Positions 8,966 through 17,816 are shown, counted from the first letter of the stretch. The stretch: DNA of 64,000 bases from Capsulimonas corticalis (GCF_003574315.2 NZ_AP025739.1:6944001-7008000); one strand, 5' to 3'. A program made the numbers and translations. Notes: a model not told the origin generated them from the letters alone.

Positions 8966-9418
8966 ATGAACAGCACCTTCGCGAAATGGTTCTGGCGGAT
9001 TTACTTGCTAGCGGCGATAATAAATACCGCTGTCTGGCTCTGGTGTCGCTTCCCATGGGGCCTTGTCGTTATTGCTGTGGCAGCGCTGATGCGTCTCCGA
9101 ACAGTCATTCAACAGCAGCGGCAACGACAAAATGACGGATACTGGCTAGAATTTCTGAGCGCGGGCGTGCTCCGAGGCGACGATAACCAGTTCGCCGTGG
9201 TGTATCATGAAGGCGAGAAGCAGCACTTCTTCCAGGGCAGAAAAAGCAATGGCTCAGCTCCCGACATCCTCACAGTGCCGAGCCAGCTCGTGTGGCGACT
9301 CCAGACGCCACAGTGGATGGCCGAACGACGGGAGTTGATCTTGGAGCGCATCCAGCGTGAGTTGGAGCAGCGGAAGAAAGGGCGACAAATGCGGATTGTG
9401 GAGGAGGATAAGGAGTGA
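8966..9418 (+). CDS. Small membrane protein, function unknown
   Basis: 150 residues. ATG follows AAGGATAG by a short gap, 40 bases after the macro-domain relic on the same strand. Two hydrophobic segments at about 10-27 and 29-42 are followed by a charged, mostly helical cytosolic part ending in a Glu/Lys/Arg-rich tail. No enzyme motif was seen. A perfect hairpin follows 45 bases downstream. Not recognised. Confidence 0.55.
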   Translation: MNSTFAKWFWRIYLLAAIINTAVWLWCRFPWGLVVIAVAALMRLRTVIQQQRQRQNDGYWLEFLSAGVLRGDDNQFAVVYHEGEKQHFFQGRKSNGSAPDILTVPSQLVWRLQTPQWMAERRELILERIQRELEQRKKGRQMRIVEEDKE

Positions 9419-9462
9419 TCTCGCCCATGGTCTACGGTATAAACTCTGATATCTTCATTAGA

Positions 9463-9506
9463 GCATCGGCGCTTAGGCAAAAGATTTTTTCCCGAAGCGC
9501 CGATGC
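9463..9506. terminator. Perfect 12-bp hairpin, probable terminator
   Basis: GCATCGGCGCTT (9463-9474) pairs perfectly with AAGCGCCGATGC (9495-9506). The 20-base loop carries six T residues. It lies 45 bases beyond the stop of the small membrane protein gene. No T run follows the 3' arm, so it may also be a processing or regulatory hairpin. Confidence 0.55.
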
Positions 9507-9619
9507 AAAGGCTATCGCCAACACGTGGGAATTCGTTGGTCGATATGAATAGGTTCAACTGGTAGAATCACATCTCCAGCAAAACTGCAAACTCCGCGCG
9601 CCAAAATGAAAAACTACCC

Positions 9620-10018
9620 ATGTGCCTAAAAGTCTTCGTCGCCGCCGACGAGCCACTGCCGCTGATCGAATATAGTCCCGCTTCTCCCGTGTTTCAGGTC
9701 GAAACCCTGTATGAGCAAAGTCTCCCTGTCCTCAGGTACTTCACAAAACCCTACGTGTACTCTATCAGGTCGGTCGGCGAATGTGCGTATGGATTCAGCT
9801 ATGACCTCCGCGACCGTGAAATTCTCGATCAGCCTGATGCACCCGAAGACATCAAGGCCAATGTGCTGAAATGCTACGACGCTCCCCGCGCATCGGTACT
9901 CGCGACGAAAGAGTATCTGCGCCGCCAGGCGCAGACTGGATCGACACTGAAGAGATCAAACCAGAGACGCGACATATGTTATATTAGGCGCCATCCGTGG
10001 CAAACTGAGGCAATATGA
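9620..10018 (+). CDS. Conserved hypothetical protein (MCxxxxVAADxPLPLI type)
   Basis: 132 residues. The beginning, MCLKVFVAADEPLPLIEY, followed later by FTKPYVYSI and a C-x-Y-G-F element, resembles a widespread family of small hypothetical proteins that start with MC, have a PLPLI box and usually carry a CGCGF motif. Here that motif is degraded to CAYGF. The last about 25 residues are Arg-rich and look unlike a conserved tail, so the end may be altered. Its stop overlaps the start of the next gene by four bases (ATGA), which suggests co-translation. Function unknown. Confidence 0.5.
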   Translation: MCLKVFVAADEPLPLIEYSPASPVFQVETLYEQSLPVLRYFTKPYVYSIRSVGECAYGFSYDLRDREILDQPDAPEDIKANVLKCYDAPRASVLATKEYLRRQAQTGSTLKRSNQRRDICYIRRHPWQTEAI

Positions 10019-10557
10019 AAAAATACATCATATGGATATTCACTTTCCCTATTGCAGCGGCGATAGGTCTTATCGCGTGGCGCACGTATGCTGGGCCGTC
10101 ACTTCAACACTTCACGCCCTTCGTCGAACAAGTACGCATGAGGAAAGTCGCGTCAGAAATGAACGTTCGGGGCTTCCATGCTTACCAGATTGAAATATTT
10201 GTCGGATATAAGGCTCAGAAACCCGCATGGTGGGGCCAGGATGACGGAGAAATTATTGGTCAAACGCTCACCGTCACTCGCGGCAAGAGCGGCCCCCAGT
10301 TACTGTCTGCGTGTTTCATCGGCAAGAATGGTACGAAATATCCGTGGAACATCTCTGGACAGCTACCGAGTTTATACAGCCATGACAGAGATGAATACTA
10401 TGTGGACTGCAATGTCGAGGTCACAAACGGCTTTGACGTACCGAATAGCACCTTGGTTGGCGTAATCAAAATGGGAGATGGAAGTTGTACCTCAGTAAGA
10501 ACCCCTGTCTCTTTAGCGATGCGATATTCATGTCAACGCACACCGTTGAATCCATAA
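10015..10557 (+). CDS. Membrane-anchored hypothetical protein
   Basis: 180 residues beginning at the ATGA overlap with the upstream gene. Residues 5-24 form one hydrophobic N-terminal anchor; the remainder (about 155 residues) is a soluble extracytoplasmic domain with a few cysteines (SACFIG, VDCN, GSCTS). The pattern is beta-rich. No catalytic motif or known family recognised. Confidence 0.5.
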   Translation: MKKYIIWIFTFPIAAAIGLIAWRTYAGPSLQHFTPFVEQVRMRKVASEMNVRGFHAYQIEIFVGYKAQKPAWWGQDDGEIIGQTLTVTRGKSGPQLLSACFIGKNGTKYPWNISGQLPSLYSHDRDEYYVDCNVEVTNGFDVPNSTLVGVIKMGDGSCTSVRTPVSLAMRYSCQRTPLNP

Positions 10558-10670
10558 AATCAAAACCTTTCTCTGAATCATACATGCGTCGATTGAAGCG
10601 CGCGGCTCGTTCCATTGAAGACGGTATTGATCCGACATCCGTCGAATTTGACGAAGCGCTCCGAAGATAA
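10530..10670 (+). CDS. Possible very small protein (46 residues)
   Basis: From ATG 10530 the frame reads a short basic helix (SESYMRRLKRAARSIEDGID) and an acidic end. It overlaps the end of the preceding gene in another frame and has no visible ribosome site. The helical, charged pattern is what makes it worth listing. It could equally be chance. Confidence 0.25.
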   Translation: MSTHTVESIKSKPFSESYMRRLKRAARSIEDGIDPTSVEFDEALRR

Positions 10671-10689
10671 AGATACCATCCATTTCAGA

Positions 10690-10938
10690 ATGCACATCAA
10701 AATCCTATCCAACGCAATTATCTGGTTGAGCGCGCTGGCGGCTATTCTTATGATGCTGCATCCGCCCGACACAGTATCTGAAATCGGCGTAGGAATCCAC
10801 ACGATCTACCCATTTTTGTTTGGCGATTACCTCTTGGATATTCAATGGGGGAGGCTGATTTTAGAATTATTGATACCGCTGCTGATTATCGTCATCACGA
10901 TTCTGACGATGAAAGTCAGTTGGAAGAGGCAGGACTGA
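10690..10938 (+). CDS. Small two-helix membrane protein
   Basis: 82 residues from ATG 10690 (an in-frame ATG at 10615 would run through the neighbouring small frame). Two hydrophobic helices (about residues 5-20 and 55-74) flank a loop with DIQWGRLILEL. The length and the W-G-R-L pattern recall small two-helix proteins of unknown function found in runs like this one. No ribosome site is obvious. Confidence 0.4.
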   Translation: MHIKILSNAIIWLSALAAILMMLHPPDTVSEIGVGIHTIYPFLFGDYLLDIQWGRLILELLIPLLIIVITILTMKVSWKRQD

Positions 10939-11006
10939 GATTAGTTCGGGGTGCCTCTGCTCAAACCCAAGGAGTTGCCAGCGTTCTCCACTTCAAGGAG
11001 AAAACG

Positions 11007-11308
11007 ATGGACTTGATTTTCCACGCCCCTTACATCTTTCGCGGCATCCTCACCGTATTGGTTCCGTTGCTCGCGCTGGCCATTCATCGCGCCGCGAGGC
11101 GTCGTGACCGCCAAAGCACTGCCGCCGCGATCCTGGCCGCTGGGATAGCCCTGGGTGCTGGAGGGGGCTTCGCGTTAACGGCGTTGGCCCCGATGCTCAT
11201 GCAGCGGATATTGCCTTGGGATTGGCCCTTGGTTTTACAACGGCAGGATTGATCGCCATCCTTGGAGTTGTAGTTGCCTTGCGGCGCGGTCGTTCTGAAA
11301 GCGTGTAG
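11007..11308 (+). pseudogene. Small membrane protein gene with a frameshift
   Basis: Starts at ATG 11007 after AAGGAG. The first frame gives a hydrophobic N-terminus and a second helix (ILAAGIALGAGGGFALTALA). Near 11195-11207 the coding character jumps to the next frame, DIALGLALGFTTAGLIAILG, which continues as a third/fourth helix ending in RRGRSESV and TAG at 11306-11308. Read together they make a plausible four-helix protein of about 100 residues. Either a one-base indel killed the gene or there is a sequencing error. Confidence 0.55.
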
Positions 11309-11458
11309 TGGAATATTTTACGCCGACACAGCGAATTCACCGAACAATCCCTCTGGCTTTGTATAGCACCCACGTCACGGTTCCACATATCATCACAACC
11401 GCGACAGCTACTATCGATAATGGTCTGCCGTGCTTTCGTTGACTGGACTGTTGTGTAG

Positions 11459-11875
11459 AGTTCGCAGATTGATGATGTTAATCCTTGGTGGGAATTTCAA
11501 TTCACGGCGACCGACTCAAAGGGGCGATTGGTCAGCCCTCCAGAAGGCGGCATGATCGTGAGCGGATTCAGTCAGCCTGTCACGGTTGCGCCTGGCAAGA
11601 CTTCCCTGCTTCATATTTATCTTGCCGAATGGTTTAAGATCGAAAAGCCAGGCTCGTATATTGTCCATTGCACCCGCACTTTGGGAGTAACATTTGTCAA
11701 ATCGACGGGAACAGTCCATGAGAAACAACAGAATATTGTCACGTCGGCAAATCTCAAGCTGAAGATTCTGCGCAATGCTAAGGACTTACGCCAAAATAAC
11801 CGCTTCGATTCTGGCTGTCTTCCCCATCTCAGAGGGCCATCAAAATTGAAGCATTTATTTTTGAATAAGTCCTAA
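11459..11875 (+). pseudogene. Fragment of an exported beta-sandwich-like protein
   Basis: The frame is open from a TAG at 11456-11458 but offers no proper start; the first plausible start is TTG 11528, inside the coding-looking part. The text QIDDVNPWWEFQFTATDSKG followed by PGKTSLLHIYLAEWFKIEKP resembles the beta-rich part of exported hypotheticals such as the protein at 16087-16638 (which has PLKLGEQYTERMNLSRLYDL). The signal peptide and N-terminus are missing, and the C-terminal 40 residues are Lys/Asn-rich and do not look native. I read it as a truncated gene. Confidence 0.4.
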
Positions 11876-11913
11876 AGATTAAATAGAGCGATAGGACACA
11901 GAATGTGTGCGGA

Positions 11914-12083
11914 TTATTTGATCGTGAAAACCTCCCACTTAAACAGCGACTCGCCTCTCCGACTAACTTAAATCCAGCCCCCAGGTAATTGTCCCGCAGT
12001 GGAGCATTCGCGGCCAAGAAGTCCAAATGCAAGTATTTCCTCTCCATCAGAGCGACCTGTGTCGGAGCCAAGTTTAGCATCAA
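11914..12083 (-). pseudogene. C-terminal fragment of a GNAT acetyltransferase
   Basis: The frame contains YLHLDFLAANAPLRDNYLGA and GFKLVGEA, nearly the same as the end of the broken GNAT gene at 13830-14333 (YLRLDCLAANGALRDYYLRA). A frame change follows, giving FKWEVFTIK and a stop. No N-terminal acetyl-CoA-binding part is left upstream. It is a remnant of a second GNAT gene about 1.8 kb from the first. Confidence 0.6.
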
Positions 12084-12092
12084 AGATGCGAA

Positions 12093-12512
12093 TCAGCGTG
12101 AAGATTGCATTAGCTTAACCATGCGCGTGGATGCAACGGATGCGGTGGATGATGCTATTCCCCATCCTACCAGTTTATTCAATTCGAGACTATAGCTCCG
12201 CGCGCCGCCAATATTAACTCCTCGATTTGTCTTTTCGTTGATGTACAAATTAGCTGCATATTTCCCGCCTATTGGTTTATATTTTATCCCAGATATCCTA
12301 TTTCTCACATCACCGTTATCGGAGCCAATATCGAAGTGCTTATTGATTGTCACGGGAATGATGATCTGAAATTGATGGTTGTATATCGAGTCGATCGTCA
12401 CCGAGACCATCAGCGTTTTCTGGTTATGGTCAGAGGCTGCTGAACTTTGCTTTAAAGTCGTGGACAGGATCACGGCGCATAAGCCCGTGATGAGCATGGT
12501 ATTTCGTTTCAT
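12093..12512 (-). CDS. Small secreted protein, function unknown
   Basis: 139 residues; GGAG stands eight bases before the ATG at 12512. A signal peptide of about 25 residues (ending QSSAA) is followed by a beta-rich domain without cysteines (VSVTIDSIYNHQFQIIIPVT). No transmembrane helix in the mature part. Family not recognised. Confidence 0.55.
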   Translation of the reverse strand: MKRNTMLITGLCAVILSTTLKQSSAASDHNQKTLMVSVTIDSIYNHQFQIIIPVTINKHFDIGSDNGDVRNRISGIKYKPIGGKYAANLYINEKTNRGVNIGGARSYSLELNKLVGWGIASSTASVASTRMVKLMQSSR

Positions 12513-12680
12513 TGATGTTTCTCCGATCTCTATTTTGTCGTGCCAGCACTAGTTCCCTATCACAGATGCCATAGGTTTCTTCTCAACGGGCCCGAGCAAA
12601 TACGATTGTCTTCCACTCAGACAATTGCACGGTCTTTGGACGCAAGTTCTTCAATGTCCTTGCCTGGACCAATCTTCATT

Positions 12681-13268
12681 TTACTGTGCGTATTTCGCCA
12701 GCATTTTGCGCGCTTCCACGGGCATGGAGTTTGCATCAGCATCTCGTGGCTCCCATTTCGCCACGATCTTCCACTGTTTAATGGCTTCCTCAATCTGCCC
12801 ATTGGCGCAATAAGCGTCGGCGAGAAAGAAACGGTCGCCATAATAGCCTTTCGAGGATTTCATGTTGATGCACTGATGAAACGCCAGAATTGCATCCTGA
12901 TATCGCAGCAACTCATAGAAGCAATAGGCGAGATTAGTTTTAGCGCGACGGTCTTTGGGATCGAGTAAAATCGCTTCGCCATAACACGCGATTGCATCGT
13001 CACTGCGTCCGAGTTGATGCAAGAGATTTGCGCAACTCAAGCGCAGATCGACCCAATTAGGGGCAAGCGTGATGGCTGTGCGGATTTCAGCCAATGCGGA
13101 CCCTAAGTCGCGAAAATGGACTTGATACAAACCTGATAATCGGACATGCGGCTCGACCATCGAAGGATCACACGCGATGGCGGCTTCATATTCCCTCTTC
13201 GCCTCAACTGGCTCTTGATCGCCCCACGCCAATCTATCGGCGCGATCCAAATGTTCTTGTACGGTCAT
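12681..13268 (-). CDS. TPR-repeat protein
   Basis: 195 residues made of about four to five tetratricopeptide repeats, with the usual A-x-x-x-Y-x-x-A-I and L-x-P pattern (EAKREYEAAIACDPSMVEPH, then DDAIACYGEAILLDPKDRRA). There is no signal peptide or enzymatic domain. TPR arrays bind partner proteins; the partner is unknown here. It sits in a minus-strand run of unrelated small genes. Confidence 0.75.
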   Translation of the reverse strand: MTVQEHLDRADRLAWGDQEPVEAKREYEAAIACDPSMVEPHVRLSGLYQVHFRDLGSALAEIRTAITLAPNWVDLRLSCANLLHQLGRSDDAIACYGEAILLDPKDRRAKTNLAYCFYELLRYQDAILAFHQCINMKSSKGYYGDRFFLADAYCANGQIEEAIKQWKIVAKWEPRDADANSMPVEARKMLAKYAQ

Positions 13269-13295
13269 CGTTTGGTTAGCTTTCTACAATGGCCC

Positions 13296-13829
13296 TCATG
13301 CAACTGAAACCATCCTCCACACAGCAAACATATCGCAAAATGCATGCGGTTCATCAGGATTGTTCTGGCGCAACAAGGCATCGATTCTTATGGCGTCATC
13401 AAAGGTTGGGATCAGCCCATGAATGGACAACTCATCGGCTCGAAACGCATTGTCAAAGCCGCCGCAATTCGTGATCGCACTGATGTTGACATATTCTTCG
13501 ACCAGATCATATCCAATGAAATCAAAACGGGGATCGTGAAAATTCGGCTGCGCAATAGGATTCTTCATAACGGCTAAGACCTGGCAATTGGAAGTCAACG
13601 TGATACGAGACAGGAGATAATCGAGGCTGTGAAAGCAAAATGGCATACCATCGTATTTCAGATTATGGTTCCAGTCTTCGTCGATTAAGCTCTTCAGGAC
13701 ATTCGGACAAAGCGGACTGTCGAGTGTCACGAGTTCATCGACTTGATGAAACCCAGAAAACACCTCGTATCCTTCCCATCCAGCGTGGCCGCGCCCGAAG
13801 CGCTCCACGGCTGTGAACCCGATGGTCAT
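13296..13829 (-). CDS. Conserved-looking soluble protein of unknown function, in frame with an upstream GNAT relic
   Basis: 177 residues from the ATG at 13829 (MTIGFTAVERFGRGHAGWEG). The frame is continuous with the GNAT relic upstream: that gene has lost its own stop and runs straight in, so a fused product is conceivable if the relic is translated. The protein is soluble, with several conserved-looking blocks (NPIAQPNFHDPRFDFIGYDL and ISAITNCGGFDNAF). I do not recognise the family. No ribosome site is strong at this start. Confidence 0.5.
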   Translation of the reverse strand: MTIGFTAVERFGRGHAGWEGYEVFSGFHQVDELVTLDSPLCPNVLKSLIDEDWNHNLKYDGMPFCFHSLDYLLSRITLTSNCQVLAVMKNPIAQPNFHDPRFDFIGYDLVEEYVNISAITNCGGFDNAFRADELSIHGLIPTFDDAIRIDALLRQNNPDEPHAFCDMFAVWRMVSVA

Positions 13830-14333
13830 GGTCGTTGTTTTACCGATCTCGCGCTCAAACAGCGCCGCATGGAAATCACCACTACTCGCCTCGCCGACAT
13901 ATGTAAAGCCAGCCCGCAGATAATAATCACGCAACGCACCGTTCGCCGCCAGGCAGTCCAAGCGCAGATACTGCCGCCTAGCCTGTCCGACCTCGTGTTC
14001 CGCCCATCGCAGCATCGCCACACCAATGCCGTTTCCCACCTAAGCTCTTCCGACAGCCAGAAGATGCACATATCCCGCTGTCTCTGGCCACTCGCTCCAT
14101 AAAGTTTCATCTTCCCAGGTGAGGCGCAGCGTTCCGACAGTTTCCGTACCGATCTTTGCGACATAGACTTCACCGCGCTCAATCGCCGCCACGGTCCGCT
14201 CGTGCGAAAATCGTCGTGGCGTCCACTGATCGATGCCCTTGGCTGTGAGCCAGTCGCAGGCTTCGTTCAGGATCGAGAGGATCGCGTCTGCGTCGGGTGG
14301 CTGGGCTAGCTGTATTATAAGAGACTGTGTCAT
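13830..14333 (-). pseudogene. GNAT N-acetyltransferase interrupted by an amber codon
   Basis: One frame apart from TAG at 14040-14042. Before it comes a GNAT N-terminus ending in VHLLAVGRA (the strand before the acetyl-CoA loop). Directly after it comes VGNGIGVAMLRWAEHEV, whose G-x-G-I-G is the pyrophosphate-binding loop, followed by the usual C-terminal ALRDYYLRAGFTYVGEA. The amber sits inside the catalytic motif A, so a truncated product would be dead. The normal stop is also missing, so the frame enters the next gene. The substrate class is unknown. Confidence 0.75.
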
Positions 14334-14367
14334 TTTGATTCGCACTCAGTCTTAACTTCTCCTCGCA

Positions 14368-14964
14368 TCAGCAAGAATCCATCTCATATCTGAGCCGCAG
14401 ACGCTCGACCAGCCCTTCGTCCGCATCAGCCAAATCATATTCACCCAGAAACGCCAGGCCATATCCTGGGCCGAGGTTATACTGGAGGCTCCAGATGGCG
14501 GTGGATAGGTCAATCTCAGGATCGCCGATAGCCAAGTCGCCCACATCGATATAGCCGCTCAGCCGATCATCGACAAAGAGAAAGTTCGGCAGGCAGGCGT
14601 CGCCATGAACGAGTGTCGTTCCAGGTCCGCCAAAAGGCCAGCCATCAATGACTGTCGTGTGAATAGCTTTCAGAGCCGCCGACAGTCTCATGACCACAGT
14701 CTGCGCGTGCAGGGACGCTGACAGGTTCGCTAAGTCTTCACCTTTCATGGCGGACATGGGGAGAGCGACCACTGATCCCTGGCGCTTCACTCCCAGAGGG
14801 CGTGGGGCAGGCAATCGGCCAGCCAGCCACTGCAGCCCCTGGTATTCGCGCCCCAGATCAGGCCCGATCTTTACGAAATATTCGTCATATTCGAAGCAGA
14901 AACGCAATACCTGATTGACTTCATTGCTCCGCACCTGAGCGATGGAGCGAATTTCGGTTCCCAC
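14368..14964 (-). CDS. Aminoglycoside phosphotransferase-like kinase
   Basis: 198 residues from GTG at 14964; the frame is open only 17 codons further up, so the N-terminus is short for the family (usually about 250-300) and may be truncated. The catalytic loop HGDACLPNFL (His-Gly-Asp...Asn, about residues 120-129) and the metal-binding block YIDVGDLAIGDPEIDL (about 137-152) are intact. VKIGPDLGREYQGLQWL gives the ATP-side Lys and Glu. These are the marks of APH(3')-type kinases that phosphorylate aminoglycosides or other small hydroxyl compounds. Whether it gives resistance cannot be told. Confidence 0.75.
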   Translation of the reverse strand: MGTEIRSIAQVRSNEVNQVLRFCFEYDEYFVKIGPDLGREYQGLQWLAGRLPAPRPLGVKRQGSVVALPMSAMKGEDLANLSASLHAQTVVMRLSAALKAIHTTVIDGWPFGGPGTTLVHGDACLPNFLFVDDRLSGYIDVGDLAIGDPEIDLSTAIWSLQYNLGPGYGLAFLGEYDLADADEGLVERLRLRYEMDSC

Positions 14965-15019
14965 GAGATTGCTGGCCCAAGACAGCGCCCAAGCAGGGGG
15001 ACTTGCTCAATCGTACCGA

Positions 15020-15403
15020 TCATGGTCCAGTTGATCCACGCGTAACCTCGAATCGGATCAATTTGTTGTTTCCATCAAAGTAAAATCTAATTAATGTGTC
15101 CGTTTGTTCTATGAATGAGGAACTCGTATTTCTAACCGCAGCATATATCACGGGACCATTACATGTTAGGCACGTGCTATCGATAATTGCATCCGAATGC
15201 TCCATATTATGAAATTTAAGAAAACTAATGACTTTGCTAGCACTTGAACCAACAGGTGTATTGCGACCAATTAGTTGACGGTAATATGCTTCCTGGAGAG
15301 GCTGGAAGAGAATGGAACTAAATCCCAAATAAAAAATTACTGCAACTATTAAGGATACAGCACCGCGCTGTAAAATAATCTTTTTTCTCACGATAAAAAC
15401 CAT
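15020..15403 (-). CDS. Membrane-anchored hypothetical protein
   Basis: 127 residues with one N-terminal hydrophobic anchor (about 14-32) and a soluble domain with a C-x-x-C pair (TCLTCNG) in the middle, which could be a redox or metal site. The final part is beta-like. No family recognised; AT-richer than its neighbours. Confidence 0.45.
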   Translation of the reverse strand: MVFIVRKKIILQRGAVSLIVAVIFYLGFSSILFQPLQEAYYRQLIGRNTPVGSSASKVISFLKFHNMEHSDAIIDSTCLTCNGPVIYAAVRNTSSSFIEQTDTLIRFYFDGNNKLIRFEVTRGSTGP

Positions 15404-15449
15404 TGCCTCTGCGTAACGTTTAGTAGCATATCGTTACGATGACTCATAG

Positions 15450-15560
15450 TTACCCCACCTCTACCCCGACAGCTTCCGCATCAGATACCGCCGCTTCTTC
15501 GATGCCGAGCCTGATGTAAAAGTCCCTAACCCACCGCTGAGTCAATAAAACTACAGCTTG
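15450..15560 (-). pseudogene. Short C-terminal gene fragment
   Basis: Directly after, and in frame with, the stop of the gene at 15561-15806, about 36 codons read with strong coding character (LTQRWVRDFYIRLGIEEAAV, then an Ala/Val/Glu tail) up to TAA at 15450-15452. There is no start with a ribosome site. It looks like the end of a lost gene. Confidence 0.3.
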
Positions 15561-15806
15561 TCATTCATCATTCGAGTTGTGCCGCTTCGAGGCAATAGTC
15601 TTTGGAGCGTTAAGTCCGAATAGTCGCGCACACATCACGGCGAGCAATATGCCAACTGGCATCAACACCAATCCGATCACGATTGCGTAACCAACCTTTT
15701 GTATTATAGGCATAGTATGATTGTGTATGAACGACCCTAATGCACCGCTAAACAACATCATGAAGATAGTAAAATAGCTCTTCCAAGCCTTATTCCTAAT
15801 TTTCAT
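15561..15806 (-). CDS. Small membrane protein
   Basis: 81 residues with two hydrophobic helices (about residues 12-27 and 38-60) and a short basic tail. No motif beyond that. Not recognised. Confidence 0.4.
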   Translation of the reverse strand: MKIRNKAWKSYFTIFMMLFSGALGSFIHNHTMPIIQKVGYAIVIGLVLMPVGILLAVMCARLFGLNAPKTIASKRHNSNDE

Positions 15807-15877
15807 TTTCGTTCGTTCTTCGCTAATATTAAAAGCCGTTTAATCCAACCCAGTCGACGGCCAACCAGCGTTAAACC

Positions 15878-16084
15878 TTATCTCTTCTCGCGCCGATAAA
15901 CCACTACCAAGCCATTCACACCCTGATGATCATTGAGCGTATTGACCTGCCACGTTTCCCACCCCGCCGCTATGCGAGACGCCGTATCGTCGCCGTTAAG
16001 CAATCCCTGGAGCCGATCTCCGATTGCTTCCAGGTTGTCGAACGCTGAGCCGCCCAGTGTTTGCACTTCATATTCGTAGATCAT
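15878..16084 (-). CDS. DUF4177-like small protein
   Basis: 68 residues. The start MIYEYEVQTLGG, the central AAGWETWQVNTL and the last strand GLVVVYRREKR follow the pattern of DUF4177 proteins (YEYKV... GWELV ... VVLKR). Their function is unknown. Only a few bases separate it from the exported protein gene upstream, so they are probably transcribed together. Confidence 0.5.
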   Translation of the reverse strand: MIYEYEVQTLGGSAFDNLEAIGDRLQGLLNGDDTASRIAAGWETWQVNTLNDHQGVNGLVVVYRREKR

Positions 16085-16086
16085 CT

Positions 16087-16638
16087 TTATTTTTCTGCGG
16101 TCGGCTTATTGTCGTTTGCTACAAAGAACTGTGTATCTGACGACAGATGATCTACAGTGGAAGCATCCTCTGCGAATGACACTTTCCAGTTCATCTGGAC
16201 CTGATATTTCCCGTTAAGCGTCAGATCGTAGAGCCTGCTCAAATTCATTCGCTCGGTGTACTGCTCACCAAGCTTCAAAGGCTGAATACGAATACTAAGA
16301 AGTTCATGTCGATTTGAGAGATCATCATAATACAATGATTTTCGTGATTCGTTTCCTGGATGCTGAACCACCGTGATCTCATAAGCGTCAGCAGGGCCCG
16401 TGATCTGAACGCTTACGGGAGACCTGCTGATGTTCTTCACAGTAGCATCGACAACGACAGGCTCATCGGCATAAAATGACGGGTGTATTGTTTTCAGCGT
16501 TAACGTGGCTCGTAGTGGCTGAGCTGCGTTGGAACTGGCAGTCGTTTTCTTTGGCGCAACGCCAGCATGTGCGTCGTTGGCGTATGCCAGCATCGCCCAA
16601 ACGGAGAGAACGAGAATTGTATTCTTTGGCGTCAACAT
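16087..16638 (-). CDS. Exported beta-sandwich-like protein
   Basis: 183 residues when started at ATG 16638, which lies immediately after the stop of the upstream HEAT protein gene (TGA-AG-ATG), so translation is likely coupled. The frame is open to 16665. A signal peptide (TILVLSVWAMLAYANDAHAG) precedes a domain with the pattern of an immunoglobulin-like fold: TLKTIHPSFYADEPVVVDAT and PLKLGEQYTERMNLSRLYDL. Similar text is found in the gene fragment at 11459-11875. Function unknown; extracytoplasmic. Confidence 0.55.
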   Translation of the reverse strand: MLTPKNTILVLSVWAMLAYANDAHAGVAPKKTTASSNAAQPLRATLTLKTIHPSFYADEPVVVDATVKNISRSPVSVQITGPADAYEITVVQHPGNESRKSLYYDDLSNRHELLSIRIQPLKLGEQYTERMNLSRLYDLTLNGKYQVQMNWKVSFAEDASTVDHLSSDTQFFVANDNKPTAEK

Positions 16639-16640
16639 CT

Positions 16641-17816
16641 TCACTTTGCAGCCGATTTTTTCCACCGCTCGATTTCTGCGCTATGTTCTCGCCCCCACCT
16701 TTCCCAATATCGAATTGTGTCTTGAGTTTCCTTTGGAGACAAGCGAAAATGATAGTTCGTCGGCAGATTTGTGATCAGATAGAGCATGTACAGGGCGCGC
16801 GCTCGGACTTTACTATTGGGATCGCGCAGCGCATCAATCAGGAACGGCATCGTTCGCTTGTCCTTCAAAGTTTCGAAAGCTTCAATGGTAAAAATCCGCG
16901 CCAGATAGTTGGTATTCTTTAGTTGCTGGATCAGAGGGGCCACAGCAGTGCTGTTCCCATAATGCCAAAGGAGGACAGCAGCGCCATCGGCGCGTCGAGA
17001 GTGGCTCTGGGCCATCTCAGCTATCGCGGGAATGGCCCATGTCTGCTGAAAGTGCGCCGCCAAACGCAGTGCGCCGAAGCGTGTCTCTTCGTCCTTGACT
17101 TGGGTCAGTCTTTTTATCGCTGGAATGGCGCGGGCAACGAGCAGAGACTTGAGCGCCGCAACATCAGTCCCTGGCGGCAGAAAACGCTCGGGCCGTAAGC
17201 CTGAAATAAAAAGCCCCTCAAAGTCACTTAATTCTGACAGCGCCGCACGGGCGATGGTGGGCTCGGGGTCATAAAGACTATTGACTACCAATCGTGTCGC
17301 CTTCGACATCAACGACATGTCGTCCGTGATGCCTGGTAATAAAGGGCCAACTGGGATGGCGCTCCTGAAGCCGACATCATTCGGGAACGAACTCATCGGC
17401 GCGAAAATCTCACTCCCCTTCTGACGTACGGCGAAGATGAGCCAGTCAGGGTTCAAATCGAGAGACCATGGAGAATATGTTTTCGAAGCGAACGGATGGT
17501 TGAGGTTTAAGTCCACCACCTTGCCCTCCCTCAACACCTGCGTTTCACGCAGCACAAGCGAGGATTGGGGCAGCTTGCCCTTCCATAACGCCGTGACCTT
17601 CATCGTCACAGCAACGGTCACGAGCACTTCCGATGAGTTCGCAGGGTTTATTCTCGTCTTCAGTGGCTTCTGCGAGACATAGGATGCGACGCATACGATA
17701 TCGGCGCGTTTTGTCCAATCCCACAATCCATCGGCCTGACCTCTCCCAGTAATGAATGCGATGAGACATATGGCCAGGAGAACGATCTTAACGAAGTTCA
17801 TATCGACTTTCTTCAC
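16641..17816 (-). CDS. Exported protein with HEAT-like repeats
   Basis: 391 residues with an N-terminal signal/anchor (about 8-24). The first half is a beta-type domain (ADIVCVASYVSQ, WKGKLPQSSLVLRETQV). The second half (about 180-370) holds helical HEAT-like repeats with the TRFGALRLAAHF, AIPAIAEMAQSH and AVAPLIQQLKN pattern. The end, YWERWGREHSAEIERW, resembles the closing helix of similar repeat proteins. HEAT arrays are protein-binding scaffolds. It forms a coupled pair with the next exported protein on the same strand. Confidence 0.65.
   Translation of the reverse strand: MKKVDMNFVKIVLLAICLIAFITGRGQADGLWDWTKRADIVCVASYVSQKPLKTRINPANSSEVLVTVAVTMKVTALWKGKLPQSSLVLRETQVLREGKVVDLNLNHPFASKTYSPWSLDLNPDWLIFAVRQKGSEIFAPMSSFPNDVGFRSAIPVGPLLPGITDDMSLMSKATRLVVNSLYDPEPTIARAALSELSDFEGLFISGLRPERFLPPGTDVAALKSLLVARAIPAIKRLTQVKDEETRFGALRLAAHFQQTWAIPAIAEMAQSHSRRADGAAVLLWHYGNSTAVAPLIQQLKNTNYLARIFTIEAFETLKDKRTMPFLIDALRDPNSKVRARALYMLYLITNLPTNYHFRLSPKETQDTIRYWERWGREHSAEIERWKKSAAK

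Noticed and set aside
12617-12841. Minus-strand frame and short frame after the TPR gene
   Set aside because: About 20 readable codons remain after the TPR stop, too little to call a gene.
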